Below, one piece after another: positions 45,007-54,619 of a stretch of 64,000 nt of DNA. Origin of the DNA: CAMCXE01 sp036520615 (GTDB taxonomy: Bacteria > Pseudomonadota > Gammaproteobacteria > Pseudomonadales > Cellvibrionaceae); assembly GCA_036520615.1 (NCBI GenBank), contig DATDJI010000028.1:1-64000 (forward strand), given 5' to 3'. The notes below the pieces were generated by a model, which was given only the letters and a program-made list of their open reading frames with translations, ran no database searches and was not told the origin of the DNA. Made by a program: the position numbers and the translations under genes. Numbering within the stretch: the stretch's first letter is position 1; every line of letters begins with the position of its first letter.

Positions 45007-45225
45007 GCTCGCCTCTGAATTGAATAAGAAAATTAATAATGAATAGCCGGGGGCTGATGCTAGGAGTGTTTGTAGGCTTTGACAACCCAGGATTCGTGTG
45101 AATATTGCCAAAGTCCGGCTATGAAACCTCCAAATCTCGCTATGCTGCTGTAATCGGTCTATTAAGTGACGCACTTATTTAGTTGTTGTGTTAATTAGCG
45201 CAAGCCAGTGTAAAAAACCGAGGCG

Positions 45226-45254
45226 AAAAAAAAGCCGACCTGTGTCGGCTTTTT
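45226..45254 (-). terminator. Rho-independent terminator of rpsT
   Basis: AAAGCCGAC/GTCGGCTTT hairpin with a 4-nt loop; on the minus strand it is followed by T8. It lies about 24 bp past the rpsT stop. Confidence 0.92.
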
Positions 45255-45275
45255 GAGTCAAAACGGCTAAATTAA

Positions 45276-45548
45276 TTACGCCGCTTGAGCAAGTGCTTTG
45301 ATCTGAGCGTTCAAACGGCTCTTGTGACGAGCTGCTTTGTTTTTGTGAATAATGCCTTTGTCAGCAATTCGATCAATAACGGGAACAGCTATGTCGTACG
45401 CTGATTTAGCGGCTTGTGCATCGCCAGTTGCAATCGCGTTTACGACTTTTTTAATGTATGTGCGAACCATAGAACGCAGGCTTGCATTGTGTAAACGTGC
45501 TTTGTCGTTTTGACGCGCGCGTTTTTTCGCTTGGGGAGTGTTGGCCAC
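45276..45548 (-). CDS. rpsT: 30S ribosomal protein S20
   Basis: 90 residues, Lys/Arg/Ala-rich three-helix protein: ANTPQAKKRARQNDKARLHN at the N-terminus and KNKAARHKSRLNAQIKAL at the C-terminus are diagnostic. The start codon is GTG (45548) with GGAG 8 nt upstream. E. coli rpsT also uses a weak start (UUG), which is part of its translational autoregulation. Own promoter (45651-45678) and terminator, so monocistronic. Confidence 0.98.
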   Translation of the reverse strand: MANTPQAKKRARQNDKARLHNASLRSMVRTYIKKVVNAIATGDAQAAKSAYDIAVPVIDRIADKGIIHKNKAARHKSRLNAQIKALAQAA

Positions 45549-45650
45549 CGCAGGTGCTCCTACAAAATAATGAGTGTGAAATTCGTTGTTCGGGCCGATA
45601 AGGGCAGCTTGAAATCGCTAGAACCGGCTAGGCCCAATCAGGGACGCGGT

Positions 45651-45678
45651 ATTATCCGCGTTTCGCCCCCGCTGTCAA
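45651..45678 (-). promoter_or_regulatory. Sigma70-type promoter of rpsT
   Basis: On the minus strand a perfect -35 TTGACA (45678-45673) is followed after 16 bp by GATAAT (45656-45651), a 5/6 match to the -10. It is about 100 bp upstream of the rpsT start, and a GC-rich GCG-type stretch follows the -10, as at growth-controlled promoters. Confidence 0.8.
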
Positions 45679-45754
45679 CAATTTACGTAAAACCCTTGAA
45701 TAGGGTCGGGACGTTCGACGCAAGTAAGCTAGGGTTTAAGCAGCATCTGCCCAC

Positions 45755-46078
45755 TTAACGTTGTAGATATTTAATCTTACCCGGCACACCATCCCACTCC
45801 TCAGCGTCCTCAGGAGATTCTTTTTTCGTCGTGATGTTAGGCCATACCTGCGCAAGCTCTGCATTGAGTTCCAAAAAGGCCTCTTGGTCTTCCGGTAGCT
45901 CATCTTCGGAAAAAATGGCATCTACCGGGCACTCAGGTTCACACAGGGCGCAGTCGATACATTCGTCCGGGTGGATTACTAAAAAGTTAGGGCCTTCGTA
46001 GAAGCAGTCTACGGGGCATACCTCAACGCAATCCGTATGTTTGCATTTAATGCAGTTTTCACCCACAACAAATGTCAT
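45755..46078 (-). CDS. fdxA: Seven-iron ferredoxin FdxA
   Basis: 107 residues, [3Fe-4S][4Fe-4S] ferredoxin of the Azotobacter FdI type. N-terminal cluster motif CIKCKHTDCVEVCPVDCF and second motif CIDCALCEPECPVDAI are complete, and the acidic C-terminal extension ends WDGVPGKIKYLQR. Soluble electron carrier; exact partner unknown. Located just downstream of mutS on the same strand, as in Pseudomonas and relatives. Confidence 0.96.
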   Translation of the reverse strand: MTFVVGENCIKCKHTDCVEVCPVDCFYEGPNFLVIHPDECIDCALCEPECPVDAIFSEDELPEDQEAFLELNAELAQVWPNITTKKESPEDAEEWDGVPGKIKYLQR

Positions 46079-46187
46079 TTTATAAACCTCGTAAGCTTAA
46101 GTGGCGCAGGGCGCAAAATCGTTGGCAATTAATAACGGCGGGCATTGTAAGCAAGCAAGCCTAGGCTTGAAAAGCTATTGTGGCAAT

Positions 46188-48827
46188 TCACGTTGTCAGC
46201 TCCAACTCCTCTTTTAATTTGTAGATAAGTTTTAGCGCATCCAGCGGCGTTAAACGATCCGGATTAATCGCTGCGATATAGGCGTCTAACTTGCCTGCAG
46301 AGGAGAAAATGTCTCGCTGGATTTGTTTGCCGCGGTGGACTTTCCCTTGTAGTTGAGGCTCTTCAATTGAGTGTTCACTATGTTCAGGCGCGATTGCGTC
46401 TAATGAACTGAGCGCAGGCGTGGGCGTGCCTTCGAGGATGGCTAGCTGCGCTTTGGCGCTTTCAATAACTGCTGCGGGGATACCTGCGAGTTTTGCCACT
46501 TGCAAACCAAAGCTTTTACTGGCGGGGCCTGTTTGAATATGGTGTAAAAATACCAGGCGATCTTGGTGTTCAGTGGCTGCTAAGTGCACATTGCCCACTT
46601 GCGGCAGCCGCTCGGGCAGGCGGGTAATTTCAAAGTAGTGGGTGGCAAAAAGAGTCAGCGACCGCACTTGTTGCGCAAGATATTCAGCGCAGGCCCAGGC
46701 GAGAGAAAGGCCATCATAAGTGCTCGTACCGCGGCCGACTTCGTCCATTAATACCAGGCTACTTTCACTTGCGTTGTGGAGAATATTGGCGGTCTCGCTC
46801 ATTTCCACCATAAATGTGGATTGCCCGCCAGCCAGATCATCTGAGGAACCGATACGGGTGAAAATTTTATCCACGAGTCCTAAGTGCGCTTCGCGTGCGG
46901 GTACGTAAGATCCTATCTGTGCCATCAATACAATGAGCGCCGTCTGCCGCATATAGGTCGATTTACCTCCCATGTTGGGGCCGGTAATAATTAACATGGG
47001 TTGGCGGCGCGTGAGGTTTAAATCGTTAGCTACAAACGGGGTGTCGAGCACGGCTTCGACTACCAGATGGCGGCCGTCGAGAATCATTAAGCCGGGTTCG
47101 TCGGAAAATGTGGGGCGACACAGGCGCAGTGTTTCCGCCCGTTCGGCAAGGCAGCTGAGCGCATCTAATTCGCATATGGCATTACTGCTTGCTTGCAGCG
47201 GATACAAATCTTCATTGATGCGATCGATGAGTTCTTCGTACAGTTGTTTTTCACGCGCTAGTGCGCGGCTTTTTGCCGACAATGCCTTGTCTTCAAAGCT
47301 TTTTAATTCAGGTGTGATAAAGCGCTCGGCGCCTTTAAGCGTTTGCCTGCGGATGTAATCAGCTGGGGCTTGCTCGGCTTGGCCGCGGGATAACTCGATA
47401 AAATAACCCTGCACACGGTTGTAGCCCACTTTAAGGGTAGAAAGGCCGGTGCGGGCTTTTTCCTGTTGTTCAAGCCTAACTAAATAATCACCCGCGTTTG
47501 TGCTGATTGAGCGCAAGTCGTCCAGTTCTGCATCATAGCCTTCGGCAATTACACCGCCTTCGCGAATGACCACTGGCGGGTTTTCCACCAAAGCCCGTTG
47601 CAGCAGCTGCGCAAGTATTGGGTATTGGCTTACTTGCGTCGCTAACTGAGCAATCGGTGCGTTATCCATGGGCTTAAGCAGTGTCAGTACATCAGGTAGT
47701 AGCGCTAAAGATTGTCCCAGCCGGGATAAATCTCTCGGGCGAGCTGAGCGCAGAGCCACGCGGCCCAAAATACGCTCTAAATCGCCGATGGGTTTTAGTA
47801 GTGCGCGCAGAGGCTCGTATTGATACTTGGCCAGCAATGCCGCTATGGCAGATTGACGTTGGCACAGGCGTTCGGCATCGCGCAGCGGTTGATGCAACCA
47901 GCGGCGTAGCAAGCGTGCGCCCATAGCAGTAGAGCAGGTATTAAGTTGCGCGAACAGCGTAAATTCCTCGCCTCCTTTGAGATTCAGGTCAATTTCCAAA
48001 TTGCGCCGAGTTGCGCTGTCCATGCATACAGTTTGCTCAAGGGATTCAAGCCTTAGGGTTTGTATATGCGTAAGCTGCGTGCGCTGGGTTTCGCGGGCAT
48101 AGTTAAACAGAGCGCCTGCTGCACAGAGCGCGCGCGCGGCCTCTTCGCAGCCAAAGCCGATCAAATCGCGCACGGCAAAATGCTGGCACAACAGGCGCCG
48201 GGCTTGCTCCAATTCAAATTCCCAAAGTGGGCGTTTACGTACGCCGCGCGCAGGTAGGCACACATCACTAAGGTTAAGAGTTTCTGGGATGAGCAATTCG
48301 GCAGGGCGCAGGCGCTCCAGTTCTGCCTGTAGCTGTTGGTTATCGGCAAGTTCAATTAGGCTAAATCGGCCGCTGCTCATATCCAGGCTTGCCAGGCCAA
48401 AGCCAACGGTAGCCGGGTATAAAGCTACTAATAAATTATCGCGACCGGAATCCATAAAGGCTTCATCGCTTACCGTGCCCGGAGTTACGACGCGCATTAC
48501 CTGGCGATCCACCGGGCCTTTGCTTGTGGCCGGGTCGCCGATTTGTTCACAAATGGCAACTGAATAGCCGTTACGCACAAGTTTGCCTATGTAGGACTCA
48601 GCCGCATGATAGGGCACGCCGCACATGGGAATCGGCTCGCCGGCAGTTTTGCCGCGGGCGGTGAGTGTGACATCTAAAACCCGCGCCGCCGTTTTGGCAT
48701 CATCAAAGAACATTTCATAAAAATCCCCCATGCGGTAGAACACCAGTTCGTTGGCGTGCTGGGCTTTGATGCGCAAATATTGCTGCATCATAGGGGTGTT
48801 TTGCTCGGTGAGGTCTCGTGCGGTCAT
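46188..48827 (-). CDS. mutS: DNA mismatch repair protein MutS
   Basis: 879 residues (E. coli 853). The mismatch-reading motif is FYRMGDFYEMF (Phe of the F-x-E motif about residue 30-40), the clamp and lever domains span about 260-560, Walker A is TGPNMGGKSTYMRQ, Walker B includes LVLMDEVGRGTSTYDG, and the C-terminal dimerisation tail ends DALKLIYKLKEELELT. Binds mispaired bases and recruits MutL. Starts at an ATG at 48827. Followed by fdxA after 109 bp; the usual upstream cinA-recA pair is not present in this window. Confidence 0.98.
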   Translation of the reverse strand: MTARDLTEQNTPMMQQYLRIKAQHANELVFYRMGDFYEMFFDDAKTAARVLDVTLTARGKTAGEPIPMCGVPYHAAESYIGKLVRNGYSVAICEQIGDPATSKGPVDRQVMRVVTPGTVSDEAFMDSGRDNLLVALYPATVGFGLASLDMSSGRFSLIELADNQQLQAELERLRPAELLIPETLNLSDVCLPARGVRKRPLWEFELEQARRLLCQHFAVRDLIGFGCEEAARALCAAGALFNYARETQRTQLTHIQTLRLESLEQTVCMDSATRRNLEIDLNLKGGEEFTLFAQLNTCSTAMGARLLRRWLHQPLRDAERLCQRQSAIAALLAKYQYEPLRALLKPIGDLERILGRVALRSARPRDLSRLGQSLALLPDVLTLLKPMDNAPIAQLATQVSQYPILAQLLQRALVENPPVVIREGGVIAEGYDAELDDLRSISTNAGDYLVRLEQQEKARTGLSTLKVGYNRVQGYFIELSRGQAEQAPADYIRRQTLKGAERFITPELKSFEDKALSAKSRALAREKQLYEELIDRINEDLYPLQASSNAICELDALSCLAERAETLRLCRPTFSDEPGLMILDGRHLVVEAVLDTPFVANDLNLTRRQPMLIITGPNMGGKSTYMRQTALIVLMAQIGSYVPAREAHLGLVDKIFTRIGSSDDLAGGQSTFMVEMSETANILHNASESSLVLMDEVGRGTSTYDGLSLAWACAEYLAQQVRSLTLFATHYFEITRLPERLPQVGNVHLAATEHQDRLVFLHHIQTGPASKSFGLQVAKLAGIPAAVIESAKAQLAILEGTPTPALSSLDAIAPEHSEHSIEEPQLQGKVHRGKQIQRDIFSSAGKLDAYIAAINPDRLTPLDALKLIYKLKEELELTT

Positions 48828-49508
48828 TGCGAAAATATCTTAGGTAAATTGAATAAAATCTGTCGGTAGCCAATGTTAGAGCTCAATTGGCGGCAGCAAT
48901 TATAAGCGGCCAGCATTATCCCACAGTCTTAACGGCTGAGGCGTGTCGCCAGGATTTGGCTTACAGCGATTGATGGCAAAATAGGTAGACGCTGCAGAAC
49001 TGCCTTTAAAAAAGTTTGGGTGGGAGAGTCTCTTTACAGTCTGGTTGCGTTAGGAGTTACTCATGCGAGAAAAAATGCGCGCTGCGATCAGAATAAACTA
49101 ATGGGAAAACGGCAGAAGGTTTTGTCTGGCAATAAATTGTTCGGTAATAATAGATACACAAAAGTTTTTCTTGAGCGAGTTTTAAAAAACTATCCGAAAA
49201 ATAGATCTTTCACTTGAGTCCAGTAAAGAATTGTGAAAAAAATCCAGCCCATATATTTAGCTTAAATGTTTTATGATCATCTGGACAGATCGGCTATGCA
49301 GAACCTAAGCTTTAAAAGAGTTAGCTATCTGCTGCGTAGATGAAGGCAGTGTAGTGGGTGAATAAACTGAGTTATTGCTGGGTGTAAAAGCGGAAGCGTT
49401 TTTTTTGAAAACCTGGATTTTTTGAGATGAAATTGAGTAAAACGGGACACCGTAAAATTATAAGTGCATCATCACCCGCTACCTAATACGCGTAGCCAGG
49501 ATTTAACT
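48828..49508. other. Divergent intergenic region, mutS / ald
   Basis: 681 bp. A 65-codon plus-strand frame at 49020-49217 lacks a ribosome-binding site and resembles no known protein. AGGA at 49497-49500 serves ald. No RNA gene or clear operator recognised. Confidence 0.35.
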
Positions 49509-50594
49509 ATGAAAATCAGTGTACCTAAAGAAATTAAAAATCATGAATATCGCGTAGGTTTAGTGCCAAATAGTGTTGCCGAATTAACGCGCGCCGGGCA
49601 TGAAGTATTTGTGGAAACTCAAGCAGGCGCTGCCATTGGGTTTGATGATGCTGATTATCGTGCAGCAGGGGCGCAAGTACTAAGTAGCGCCGCTGCGGTT
49701 TTTGGATGCGCGGAGCTAATTGTAAAAGTTAAGGAGCCGCAATTACACGAGTGCGCGTTATTGCAACCGCATCAAACTATTTTTACCTATTTGCATTTAG
49801 CTGCCGATAAAACTCAGGCGCTGGCGCTTATGCGCTCAAAAGCAACCTGTATCGCCTATGAAACCGTCACCGAACAGCAAGGCGGCTTACCATTACTGCG
49901 GCCTATGTCTGAAGTGGCGGGGCGCATTGCCGTACATGTGGGCGCCACTTATTTGCATAACGCCTATGGTGGTCGCGGTGTTTTATTGGGAGGAGTGCCC
50001 GGAGTAGCACCGGCCAATGTAGTGATTTTAGGTGGCGGTGTTGCCGGTATTAATGCTGCACAAATGGCTGTTGGCCTACATGCGGATGTTACGTTGTTTG
50101 ATATTAATGCGCACCGGCTTGTGCATATTAATCAGCTGTTTAATGGCCGCGTTAAAACTGCGTATAACTCAGCCGCAGCCTTAGCTGAGGCAATTAAATC
50201 GGCCGATTTAGTTATAGGTGCGGTATTAATTCCCGGCGCCGCTGCACCTAAATTAATTTCCCGTGCGCAACTTAAAACCATGCAGCCGGGTGCCGTTTTG
50301 GTAGATATTGCCATAGATCAAGGCGGATGTTTCGAAACCTCACATGCGACAACACACGAAGACCCCATTTTTATCCTTGAAAATATAATTCATTATTGCG
50401 TTGCCAATATGCCAGGCGCCGTTGCACGTACATCAACGCTCGCGCTGAATAATGCAACACTGCCATTTGTTTTGAAAATGGCTAATGGGGGAATTTTGCA
50501 AGCCTTAAGTGCGGATATTCATTTAGCTGCCGGATTAAATGTGGCTGATGGAAAAATTATTCATCCTGCCGTAGCTAGGGCATTAAATTTATAA
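49509..50594 (+). CDS. ald: Alanine dehydrogenase (NAD-dependent)
   Basis: 361 residues from the ATG at 49509, giving the standard MKISVPKEIKNHEYRVGL start; an upstream frame adds 15 His/Pro-rich residues without support. The substrate-binding region EYRVGLVPN and KVKEPQ, active-site His in TYLHLAADK, signature MSEVAGRIAVHVGATYL and nucleotide-binding VILGGGVAGINAAQMAVG are all present, with DQGGCFETSHATTHEDP near the C-terminus. Converts L-alanine to pyruvate and ammonia (or the reverse) in the cytosol. Confidence 0.97.
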   Translation: MKISVPKEIKNHEYRVGLVPNSVAELTRAGHEVFVETQAGAAIGFDDADYRAAGAQVLSSAAAVFGCAELIVKVKEPQLHECALLQPHQTIFTYLHLAADKTQALALMRSKATCIAYETVTEQQGGLPLLRPMSEVAGRIAVHVGATYLHNAYGGRGVLLGGVPGVAPANVVILGGGVAGINAAQMAVGLHADVTLFDINAHRLVHINQLFNGRVKTAYNSAAALAEAIKSADLVIGAVLIPGAAAPKLISRAQLKTMQPGAVLVDIAIDQGGCFETSHATTHEDPIFILENIIHYCVANMPGAVARTSTLALNNATLPFVLKMANGGILQALSADIHLAAGLNVADGKIIHPAVARALNL

Positions 50595-50633
50595 AGCACA
50601 ATAATAGCCGGTGTGCGACAACATATAAAACGT

Positions 50634-51932
50634 TTAATCTTTAAGCTTTTGTACGGATGTTAATTCTTGCGGCTGCTGTTTTAAATCTTCAGGCGGTGTT
50701 ATTTGCTGCCAAAGCAAAAGATGTAATTTGCCAGCTAGCCAGGCTGTAGTGGGTGCCTGAATTAAAATTGTGCCTAAAATAAAAATAAAAGTGATTGCGC
50801 CGACCACGTCCATACCGGGAACATGCATGCCGACCAGTATGCCGACCAGCGCTGCCGGAATAACACCAGTTTCGCGCGTCCAACTCATAAACAATAGTTC
50901 CCTCCAGGTCCAATTTGCACGGCGATCGGGCGTTGCGCAGCACAACACAGTGATGGGCCGAGCAATGAAAATAAATATGGCCAGCAAGCCAATGCCCATT
51001 CCTAAGTAATCGCCCAGCAATTTAAAATCTACTTGCGATCCAAGCAAAATAAAAATAAACATGCGCATGAATAAAGAAGTATTGCCAACATAATCCTCTA
51101 AATATTCGTGCTCGTAATGGTGAATTTCTAAACCAAAAAATTCTTTGTTGCCGATAATAACGCCGCAACTAAATACGGCCATAAAACCTGATGCAGCCAG
51201 TTTATCGGCCAGTAAAAAAGTGATGATTACAGCCAGCACTATTAAAAAGGGCATATGGTTGCGAAAAACACCCAGGTTCGTATGAGCTATTAAAAGTGCA
51301 GCGCTATAGCCAATAATTACTCCAATTGCTATGCCGCCACCGGCTTCCCATACCAAGTCTTTTAATAAATCAGTGAAGTTGATCTCACCGCCGCCAGTTG
51401 TTACAAACCCCACTACTGCAAAGGTAACAATTGCGCCCATAGCATCGTTGAGCGCAGATTCGCTCATGACAGTTTGCGATACGCGATCTTTTATCGGAAC
51501 TTGTTTAAAAATCGGTACAAGTGTTGCGGGGTCGGTTGATGCGGTTACGGCGCCTAATATTAATGCAGTCATAACGGGTAGACCAAACCAGGTAGCGGAA
51601 CCTGCGATAATTGCCCCGGTTATTAATACGCCTAGGGTGGCGATAAGTAATAAGGTGATCCAGATTTCTTTTAGTATCGCAAAACGCAGCGTGGCACCTC
51701 CTTCAAATAATAAATAGCAAGCACCCATCGTTAAAATTAATTGATTGATAGTGGATGCGGCGGGAATATTCACAATATTCGTCAGCGCTGGGCCAAGGGC
51801 GATGCCAATCAGTAAAAACAGAACAATATCGGGCACTTTAATTTTTTTAGCCAGTACAACACCGATAAGGCCCGTTAAAATAATAACGGCTATGTAGAAA
51901 AGATCTTGTTTTGCAATTTCAATACTAGACAT
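50634..51932 (-). CDS. Monovalent cation/H+ antiporter, CPA superfamily (NhaP-like)
   Basis: 432 residues with about 12 transmembrane helices. The core motif TASTDPATLVPIFKQVPI followed by SESALNDAMGAIVTF (conserved Asp of the ND ion-binding pair) marks a Na+(K+)/H+ antiporter of the CPA1 class. A helix near the C-terminus contains WTRETGVIPAALVGI. It lacks the long regulatory tail (TrkA_C) of NhaP2/CvrA; the final about 30 residues are hydrophilic. Convergent with ald, 39 bp apart. Ion selectivity not predictable. Confidence 0.88.
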   Translation of the reverse strand: MSSIEIAKQDLFYIAVIILTGLIGVVLAKKIKVPDIVLFLLIGIALGPALTNIVNIPAASTINQLILTMGACYLLFEGGATLRFAILKEIWITLLLIATLGVLITGAIIAGSATWFGLPVMTALILGAVTASTDPATLVPIFKQVPIKDRVSQTVMSESALNDAMGAIVTFAVVGFVTTGGGEINFTDLLKDLVWEAGGGIAIGVIIGYSAALLIAHTNLGVFRNHMPFLIVLAVIITFLLADKLAASGFMAVFSCGVIIGNKEFFGLEIHHYEHEYLEDYVGNTSLFMRMFIFILLGSQVDFKLLGDYLGMGIGLLAIFIFIARPITVLCCATPDRRANWTWRELLFMSWTRETGVIPAALVGILVGMHVPGMDVVGAITFIFILGTILIQAPTTAWLAGKLHLLLWQQITPPEDLKQQPQELTSVQKLKD

Positions 51933-52842
51933 GTTTGGTCCTTAGCTTGGTGCACATTATTTTCTAAAAATGTTTGTTATGGAATTCTAAAAAACTACCT
52001 CAGTCGCGCGGGTGTCGTTGGATTTGCCAAAGTGCTCATTTACCAAATGAAGACTGGGCAACTACTGCTGCTGCGTTGCATGCTTTCTGCGTTCCTTCAG
52101 TCGTCCGCTTTTTTGGCATATTAACCTTACCGGCCGCGCTTAGCCGTTTACATTTTTCAGAGGTTACTATGTGTTTTGGTGTTAAATCGCTGCGCTCATA
52201 GAGACGCATTCGAAATGCCGTGCTGTATCAATGAAAATATTCTCTAGCAGCCTTGGTGATTTAATAGTTGGTTGTCCATTCAATCACCAAAGTTAGTTGG
52301 GTGATGAAAATGACAATTGAGGGCCTATCTGGCGAGCATTTTAGCATATGTGCTATAGCTGTGGTTTTGCGCATGTGAAATATTTGGCTAATGCGCTTAA
52401 GGTTTTGAAGAGCATTTGTAGTGGTATTAAAAATAATTCTGAGCGATTTGGCAAAATGTCGGTTGCAGAATTCAGATGGCCTAGTGTTTGATAAATATAT
52501 GTCCTTATTTATTTGGCTGGTGCACATAGTTATCTATTGAAAATATAGACGAGGCCTGCACGTCTTGGCTGCGAGCCCTTAAAAACTAGTTTGCCGCTGG
52601 CGGATTTATTAATTACTGCAGTTATTGAGTTTGGTGGATTTTGCGAACATACCGTTTTCATTTTGGCCGAATTAATTTTGGAAAACTGTAAGAGTAAAGC
52701 GGTTTTCTCAATCGTTTAAATGGCGGGTTTATTTTGTCGGTAACGTTTTTAAGGCAATTAAACATCCCAGTAATTTGCAACTACCTACAGCCGCGAGAGC
52801 GGCCTAACACCCCAATACATACCCTTAAATGTTCAAGCTCCG
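51933..52842. other. Gene-poor region downstream of modC
   Basis: 910 bp between the antiporter start and the end of modC. Short frames exist (51906-52124, 51974-52201, 52261-52527 minus, 52734-52940), but none has a ribosome-binding site, a known family or consistent codon use. I see nothing supportable beyond the antiporter promoter, which must lie at its left end. Confidence 0.4.
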
Positions 52843-53913
52843 TTATGCCAGTAACGCAACCGATTTTACCTGTACCCAAATATCGTCCCCAACCGTTATC
52901 CCCAAGCTCGCAGCCGCGCGTTTGGTTAAGCGCGCGATGAGCATTTGCTCCCCCACCTGCACGCGCACAAGCACTAAGCCTGGATGCGAGTCGGCCCCCA
53001 GTGAATCAACCCGTCCGCGCAGCAGGTTTTGAATACTGGTTTGGCTGGGTAATTCCCGCGCAAGGCTCACATCGCGGGCTAGCACCCGTACACGCACGGC
53101 GCTGCCTATAGGTAGGTTGGGGTCGCGCGTCCATAGGCTGCCGCCATTAAAATCTACGCGCGCGAGGTGCCAGTGCTCATCAATGAGCCCAACCTTCGCA
53201 TGCAGCAATGCACTGGTGTCTTCGCCGAGTTGAAATGGCAGGCCCAGTTGCGTTAATACCTGGGATAACGGGCCTTGAGTCAGCACGCGCCCTTGGCGCA
53301 TAACCACTAAATAATCGGCCAGCTGTGCCACCTCATCCGGTGCGTGCGTGACGTAAATAACCGGAATATCCAGCTCCCGCTGTAGGCGCTGCAAATAGGG
53401 CAAAATTTCGCGCTTGCGGGTTAAATCCAGTGCGGCTAGGGGTTCATCCATCAGCAGTAATTTGGGATTTAGCGCCAGTGCGCGTGCGATGCTTACACGC
53501 TGGCGCTCACCGCCGGAGAGCCGCGCGGGTTTGCGCTCAAGCAGCGCTTCGATGCCTAGCAACTCAATGGCTTGCTCCAACCGAGCCGGTTGAGGATTGA
53601 TTAGGCGCTGCATACCATAGCGCACGTTGCCAAGCACGCTTAGGTGAGGAAATAAACTTGCCTCTTGAAATACATAGCCAAGTGAGCGCTTGTGCGTGGG
53701 CAACCAAGTTTGCGCGGATTGCCACAGCTCGCCGTTTACGCAAAGATGGCCGCAGGCGCGGCGCTCCAAGCCTGCGATACAGCGCAGTAGTGTGGTTTTG
53801 CCGCACCCAGAGTCGCCAAATACCGCAGTTAGGCCCTGAGCAGGTAGTTGCAAATCGACGTTGAGCCTAAACTCGTGCAACTGTAAATCGAATGCAGCTT
53901 TAATTCCTGTCAT
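52843..53913 (-). CDS. modC: Molybdate ABC transporter ATP-binding protein ModC
   Basis: 356 residues from the ATG at 53913, 4 nt after the modB stop (a longer in-frame extension overlaps modB and is unlikely). Walker A GDSGCGKTT, Q-loop YVFQEASLFPHL, ABC signature LSGGERQRVSIARAL and Walker B LLLMDEPLAALD are complete. A C-terminal TOBE/MOP domain (about 290-356, SIQNLLRGRVDSLG ... QMLIARLTKRAAASLGI) binds oxyanion and is specific to ModC-type ATPases. Powers molybdate import with ModB and ModA. Confidence 0.96.
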   Translation of the reverse strand: MTGIKAAFDLQLHEFRLNVDLQLPAQGLTAVFGDSGCGKTTLLRCIAGLERRACGHLCVNGELWQSAQTWLPTHKRSLGYVFQEASLFPHLSVLGNVRYGMQRLINPQPARLEQAIELLGIEALLERKPARLSGGERQRVSIARALALNPKLLLMDEPLAALDLTRKREILPYLQRLQRELDIPVIYVTHAPDEVAQLADYLVVMRQGRVLTQGPLSQVLTQLGLPFQLGEDTSALLHAKVGLIDEHWHLARVDFNGGSLWTRDPNLPIGSAVRVRVLARDVSLARELPSQTSIQNLLRGRVDSLGADSHPGLVLVRVQVGEQMLIARLTKRAAASLGITVGDDIWVQVKSVALLA

Positions 53914-53917
53914 GTTA

Positions 53918-54616
53918 TTAATCCCCGTCGTGCTCGCCGCCGAGTCGATTCGGTTCAGGTTTGAACGCGTAGACGGCAAGTAGCACACTAAAGCAAAACA
54001 GCAGCATAACCAGTGCAAGCCTGTGGGCGTCTGCGTATTCAAGGGCTTCGACGTGGTCGTAGATCTGCACGGAGGCAACGCGGGTTACGCCGGGAATATT
54101 GCCGCCAATCATCAGCACCACGCCAAACTCGCCGAGAGTGTGGGCAAAGGTGAGAATACTGGCGGTGATAAAGCCCGGCCAGGTCAGCGGCACGACGACA
54201 CTGAAAAATGCGTCGAGCGGGCTTGCGCGCAGGGTGGCGGCTATTTCTAGCGGGCGCTCGCCGATGGACTCAAAGGCGTTTTGCAGCGGCTGCACCATAA
54301 ATGGCAGCGAGTAAAATACTGAGGCGAGCACAAGGCCTGCAAAACTAAATGCCAGTGGCGCAAGCCCCAACGTAACGGTTAATTGGCCGAGAGGGCCGTT
54401 TGGACCCATGGCCAAAAGTGCATAAAAGCCCAATACCGATGGTGGTAATACCAGCGGCAGGGCAACCACTGCTGCTAGCGGTAATGTCCACCGGCTGCAT
54501 GAGCGCGCCAGCCACCAAGCGATGGGAGTGCCGATCAGCAGTAGCAACAGAGTTACTGTGCTGGCAAGCTGCAGGCTCAGCCATAAAGCTTGGATATCGC
54601 CGTCGCTTAACCCCAT
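53918..54616 (-). CDS. modB: Molybdate ABC transporter permease ModB
   Basis: 232 residues, about five transmembrane helices. Opens MGLSDGDIQALWLSLQLAS, as ModB does, and carries the ABC coupling motif around EIAATLRASPLDAFFSVVVPLTWPGF (EAA loop). It starts 3 nt after the modA stop and ends 4 nt before modC. Inner-membrane channel of the molybdate importer. Confidence 0.96.
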   Translation of the reverse strand: MGLSDGDIQALWLSLQLASTVTLLLLLIGTPIAWWLARSCSRWTLPLAAVVALPLVLPPSVLGFYALLAMGPNGPLGQLTVTLGLAPLAFSFAGLVLASVFYSLPFMVQPLQNAFESIGERPLEIAATLRASPLDAFFSVVVPLTWPGFITASILTFAHTLGEFGVVLMIGGNIPGVTRVASVQIYDHVEALEYADAHRLALVMLLFCFSVLLAVYAFKPEPNRLGGEHDGD

Positions 54617-54619
54617 CGG

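Noticed and set aside
46156..46169. CAAGCCTAGGCTTG palindrome after mutS as a terminator
   Set aside because: No loop and no T-run on the minus strand; too weak to call.
49020..49217. 65-codon plus-strand frame between mutS and ald
   Set aside because: No ribosome-binding site or recognisable family; sits in a divergent promoter region.
51906..52527. Three short frames downstream of the antiporter start
   Set aside because: Overlapping and in conflicting frames and strands, with no ribosome-binding site or family match.
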